Source of the DNA: Ruoffia tabacinasalis
GTDB taxonomy: Bacteria > Bacillota > Bacilli > Lactobacillales > Aerococcaceae
Assembly (NCBI RefSeq): GCF_042652985.1
Contig: NZ_JBHSHQ010000008.1
Span: 1 to 64,000 of the forward strand
Direction: 5' to 3'
DNA: 64,000 nucleotides
Below are positions 60,845 to 64,000 of the stretch, piece after piece. The notes beneath the pieces are model-generated. The model was not told where the DNA came from. It saw nothing but the letters and a program-made list of their open reading frames with translations, and searched no databases. The translations under genes were made by a program, and so were the position numbers. The first letter of the stretch is position 1, and each line of letters opens with the position of its first letter.

Positions 60845-60974
60845 AGTTTTTCTCCTTCATGGTAACATAAGATAAAGTTAATTATAGATATGAAAAAGAC
60901 AAAGTCAATCTGAAATTAAAAACATTTGTAATTAGTTTAAAACTAAGATATAACTAATAGAATGATAAGTTTTG

Positions 60975-61003
60975 TTTTGATTATTTAAATACGATGTTAT
61001 AAT
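60975..61003 (+). promoter_or_regulatory. Promoter of yozE-deoD-ctp-lepB
   Basis: TTTTGA (60975-60980), 17-base spacer, TATAAT (60998-61003) with TG at the extended position. Confidence 0.6.
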
Positions 61004-61046
61004 AAATTCATGACTTATTAAGGATAAATTGAAAGTAGGTAATTTA

Positions 61047-61268
61047 ATGCGACCTTCGTTTTACGAATACATTCTTAGATATGTGAATCATGATGCGAAT
61101 GATCCGATTAGCCGTCTTGCAAATCGCATACATTCTGATCAAAGTTTTCCAAAGAAGAGTGAAAGCTTTGATGAAGTATCGACATACTTAGAATCATCGC
61201 CAGAGTATAGTAAATTATTAGTCATTTTTGATGATACTTGGCAATCATATCAATTTGATAATTTTTAA
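61047..61268 (+). CDS. YozE family (UPF0346) SAM-like protein
   Basis: 73 residues. The family pattern is clear: SFYEYILRYVN, DPISRLANRIHSDQSFPKKSESFDEVSTYLE and a terminal FDDTWQSYQ. A small helical SAM-like fold of unknown role. The ATG at 61047 gives the standard N-terminus MRPSFYEY. It lies 14 bases ahead of deoD in one operon. Confidence 0.93.
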   Translation: MRPSFYEYILRYVNHDANDPISRLANRIHSDQSFPKKSESFDEVSTYLESSPEYSKLLVIFDDTWQSYQFDNF

Positions 61269-61282
61269 GGAGGAATAATAAA

Positions 61283-62002
61283 ATGAGTGTACATATTGGA
61301 GCAAAAAAAGGTGACATTGCAAAAACAGTTCTATTCCCAGGGGATCCGTTAAGAGCGAAATTTATTGCGGAAACATTTTTAGAGAATGTAACACAATACA
61401 ATACGGTTCGTAATATGTTTGGTTATACGGGAGAGTATAACGGAGTTAAAATTTCAGTACAAGGATCGGGTATGGGAATTCCTTCCGCAATGCTTTATGC
61501 TGAAGAACTATATACTGAGTATGAAGTTGAAACGATTATCCGTATTGGTTCTGCGGGTGGTATGAAAAATGAAGTTAAAGTTCGTGATATTGTATTTGGT
61601 CAAGGAGCAACGACAGATTCAAGCATCTTACAAAATATCTTTAACGGACAAGTACATTATTCTGCTATCGCTAATTTTGAAGTGTTAGATATTGCTTATC
61701 ACTTAGCGACAGAGTCATTAAGTGAAGATAATATCCATGTTGGGAATATCTTATCAAGTGATCGTTTTTATAATGAAGAGATGGACAAGAAAAAATTAGC
61801 AGATTACGGTGTTTTAGCGGTTGAAATGGAAGCAGCAGGACTTTATGCTGTCGCAGCCAAACATAACCGTAAAGCTTTAGCTATGTGTACAATTAGTGAC
61901 CACCTAATCACAGGTGAGGAAACAACAGCAGAAGAACGTCAAAATACATTTACACAAATGATGAAAATCGCTTTAGAAACTGCAGTGAAACTAGATAAAT
62001 AG
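61283..62002 (+). CDS. deoD: Purine nucleoside phosphorylase DeoD
   Basis: Phosphorolysis of purine (deoxy)nucleosides to base and (deoxy)ribose-1-phosphate. 239 residues, hexameric type. FPGDPLRAKFIAE, GSGMGIPSAMLYAEEL, IIRIGSAGGM and the VEMEAAGLYAVA ribose-binding motif plus CTISDHL with the catalytic Asp. GGAGGAA precedes the ATG. It complements xpt in purine salvage. Confidence 0.98.
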   Translation: MSVHIGAKKGDIAKTVLFPGDPLRAKFIAETFLENVTQYNTVRNMFGYTGEYNGVKISVQGSGMGIPSAMLYAEELYTEYEVETIIRIGSAGGMKNEVKVRDIVFGQGATTDSSILQNIFNGQVHYSAIANFEVLDIAYHLATESLSEDNIHVGNILSSDRFYNEEMDKKKLADYGVLAVEMEAAGLYAVAAKHNRKALAMCTISDHLITGEETTAEERQNTFTQMMKIALETAVKLDK

Positions 62003-62021
62003 AAAAAACTGAGGTGAGAAT

Positions 62022-63479
62022 ATGAAAAAAAGTTTTAAATATGGGTCTATCGCCTCTATCGTCGTTATTTTCGCCTTTGTATTTTTTAGTTCATCTTCGC
62101 TATCAGAAGTTCATGGTTTTGAATGGTTATTTGGTGACGAAGAATCGAATGTTGAAGAACTGAGTGATGATGATATTCAGAATTTTATGGATAATTACTA
62201 TGCCATTCAACAATTCTATATTGAGGATGTAAGTAAAGATCAATTAATGGAAGGTGCACTGAAAGGGATGGTAGATTCCATCGGAGACCCTTACTCAGAG
62301 TATTTAAATGCCCAAGAATCGGCAGATATGAATGAAACCGTTGAAGGATCATTTCAAGGTGTCGGTATTCAAATTATGGCGAGCGATGACCAAATTGTTA
62401 TTGTAACGCCGATAGATGGAACGCCAGCCAGTGAAGCCGGAATTCAACCGAATGATATTATTCTAGAAGCCGATGGTACTGAGCTAACTGGGATGGATAC
62501 GAATGAAGTTGTTGAATTAATTCGTGGCCAAGAAGGCTCAACCGTGAATCTATTAATTCAACGTGGTACTTCAGAATTTAATGTTGAATTAGAACGTGCT
62601 GAAATTCCTATCACAACAGTGACTGGTGAATTGGATGAAGATGATGCGACCATCGGAAATGTTCAAATTACCCAGTTCAATGGAACAACTTATGATGAAT
62701 TAGTCACAGCAGTTGAAGATTTACGTGAACAGGGCGCAACATCCTTTGTATTTGATTTAAGATATAATCCAGGTGGATTGTTAGATCAAGGATTAGCCAT
62801 TAGTAATATGTTCTTAGAAGACGATGAAATCATTATGCAAATGGAAGAGAGTGGGACAACAACATCCACTTATGTTGCGAATGATTCAGAATACGGAGAT
62901 TTCCAAATTAATGAACCTTATGTCTTGTTAATTAATGAAGGTAGCGCGAGTGCAAGTGAAATTTTAGCAGCTGCGATTAAAGAAAATACTGACGCACCTA
63001 TTGTAGGTACAACAAGTTTTGGTAAAGGTTCTGTACAAACTATCTTAAATCCGACTGACTTCGGAGAGTTAAAACTAACTTTTGCGCGTTGGTTAACACC
63101 TAGCGGTGAGTGGATTCATGATGTAGGGGTTGAACCAACAGTTCAAGTAGAAGGACATCCAATTGAAACGTCTATTATACTTGACTCTGAAGAAGTCCTT
63201 GCTTTAGGTGATGGCTCTGATCAAGTTGAATCACTTACAAATATGTTAGATGCTTTTGGTTATGAAGTGAATGTCGGCACTTACTTTGATGAAACGATTC
63301 AAACAGCTGTCGAGCAGTTCCAAGAAGATAATGATTTAGAAGTCACTGGAGAAGTGACGGGTGAAACTGCCACGACTTTAAATACTAAAGCTAGAGAGTA
63401 TATTCAAGAAAATGACGCTCAGTATGATGCTGCAGTGGATGTGTTAGTTGAGTTAGTTTCCGAAGGTGAAGCAGCGTGA
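62022..63479 (+). CDS. S41 family C-terminal processing protease with PG-binding domain
   Basis: 485 residues. One N-terminal membrane anchor (about 7-28), an extracellular PDZ domain (GVGIQIMASDDQIVIVTPIDGTPASEAGIQPNDII), the S41 core with catalytic Ser310 in GSASASE and Lys335 in FGKGSV, spaced 25 as expected, then a C-terminal peptidoglycan-binding repeat (about 405-465). It resembles CtpA/CtpB. It probably trims or degrades envelope proteins. Its stop overlaps the signal peptidase start, so surface-protein processing genes are coupled. Confidence 0.95.
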   Translation: MKKSFKYGSIASIVVIFAFVFFSSSSLSEVHGFEWLFGDEESNVEELSDDDIQNFMDNYYAIQQFYIEDVSKDQLMEGALKGMVDSIGDPYSEYLNAQESADMNETVEGSFQGVGIQIMASDDQIVIVTPIDGTPASEAGIQPNDIILEADGTELTGMDTNEVVELIRGQEGSTVNLLIQRGTSEFNVELERAEIPITTVTGELDEDDATIGNVQITQFNGTTYDELVTAVEDLREQGATSFVFDLRYNPGGLLDQGLAISNMFLEDDEIIMQMEESGTTTSTYVANDSEYGDFQINEPYVLLINEGSASASEILAAAIKENTDAPIVGTTSFGKGSVQTILNPTDFGELKLTFARWLTPSGEWIHDVGVEPTVQVEGHPIETSIILDSEEVLALGDGSDQVESLTNMLDAFGYEVNVGTYFDETIQTAVEQFQEDNDLEVTGEVTGETATTLNTKAREYIQENDAQYDAAVDVLVELVSEGEAA

Positions 63480-64000
63480 GATTGCTCAAGTATCTAATTA
63501 ATGAATTAGTGAGTATCATATTTGCCGTATTGGTTGCAGTGCTAATCTTTTTAGCACTGCGCCATTATGTTTTACAGCCTTTTCAAGTCGAAGGAAGTTC
63601 GATGGAACCACAATTACATAATCAAGATCAGATGGTTATGCTGAGAAATAATGAAATAGAACGCTTCGATGTTGTAGTATTCCCAGACCCTAGAGGTTCG
63701 GGGGACTCGTATGTGAAGCGAATCATCGGGCAACCCGGTGATGAGTTATATTTCTCAAATGATACATTATATTTAAACAATCAAGCAGTTGAAGAACCGT
63801 ATTTAGAACCAATTAAATCAGAAACTGAAGGGAAATTTACCGAAGATTTCAGTTTATGGGATACTTTAGGTTTGACGCAAGTTCCAGAAGGCTATTACTT
63901 TGTAATGGGAGACAATCGACCCTATTCGGGTGATAGTCGTCAGTTTGGACTCATTCAAGCCGAAGATATTCAAGGAGTGACTAATTTTGTCTACTTTCCT
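63476..64000 (+). CDS. lepB: Signal peptidase I, 3' truncated by the window end
   Basis: The GTG start overlaps the protease stop by four bases (GTGA). An N-terminal membrane helix (about 10-33) is followed by box B GSSMEP with nucleophile Ser42, box D YVKRIIGQPGD with general base Lys81, and box E GDNRPYSGDSR. 175 codons are visible and the remainder, probably about 15-20 residues, lies beyond the window. It removes Sec signal peptides such as those of the two lipobox-less binding proteins here. Gram-positives often have several paralogues. Confidence 0.96.
   Translation, partial: MRLLKYLINELVSIIFAVLVAVLIFLALRHYVLQPFQVEGSSMEPQLHNQDQMVMLRNNEIERFDVVVFPDPRGSGDSYVKRIIGQPGDELYFSNDTLYLNNQAVEEPYLEPIKSETEGKFTEDFSLWDTLGLTQVPEGYYFVMGDNRPYSGDSRQFGLIQAEDIQGVTNFVYFP

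Noticed and set aside
1..64000. CRISPR arrays, tRNA or rRNA genes, prophage or att sites
   Set aside because: No regularly spaced repeats, cloverleaf candidates with GTTCGAATC-type T-arms, or phage modules were recognised on reading the window.

Overview
The window is a low-GC, monoderm Bacillota chromosome segment. Gene content and order (rpsB-tsf-pyrH-frr-uppS-cdsA-rseP-polC; rimP-nusA-rnpM-L7Ae-infB-rbfA; hrcA-grpE-dnaK-dnaJ; CtsR-type and CIRCE operators; LPXTG anchoring; YitT, FloA and AI-2E family proteins; no dxr next to cdsA) point to Lactobacillales. The flavour is that of Aerococcaceae or Carnobacteriaceae, but I cannot name a genus from sequence alone. No rRNA, tRNA, CRISPR array or prophage was seen. 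One 71-N assembly gap lies inside a decayed IS30 element.

Layout. 1-13.6 kb is mixed metabolism and transport: a secreted repeat protein, a tRNA dihydrouridine synthase, a YeiH-type exporter, a YitT protein, an orphan branched-chain amino-acid (BCAA) binding protein behind a Val-rich leader peptide and attenuator, a Cof-type phosphatase, two esterases, a GH3 glycosidase split by one in-frame stop, a gene apparently starting at AUU, a PfpI protein, mgsA and xpt. 13.7-20 kb holds clpB with a CtsR box, an AI-2E family permease and the NfeD/FloA/YqfB-like membrane operon. 20-31 kb is a translation, lipid and replication block. 31-34.2 kb is an accessory patch: a flavin reductase, an orphan MetQ-like binding protein without lipobox, an unknown protein and the IS30 remnant. 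34.2-42.4 kb is the rimP-infB-rbfA and truB-ribF-yitT block. 42.4-49.3 kb is the HrcA heat-shock operon plus lepA. 49.5-64 kb has fhs, a miniature LPXTG protein, an ABC exporter, a long operon (ABC-F, thyA, dfrA, purB, proC, pip), a hemolysin III protein, a small unlisted ORF, yozE, deoD, an S41 protease and the start of signal peptidase I.

How the genes connect. One-carbon, thymidylate and purine enzymes (fhs, thyA, dfrA, purB, xpt, deoD) recur. proC and pip share an operon and both concern proline. Protein quality control is controlled by two visible operator systems, CtsR at clpB and two CIRCE palindromes around the hrcA promoter. The strongest unusual signal is at 4835-5200: promoter, a 23-codon leader peptide ending in five Val codons, mutually exclusive RNA hairpins, a 21-bp terminator, then a solitary LivJ-like protein. 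This has the complete layout of a ribosome-mediated BCAA attenuator. Two orphan substrate-binding proteins here have Sec signals but no lipobox cysteine, which is unusual for a monoderm.
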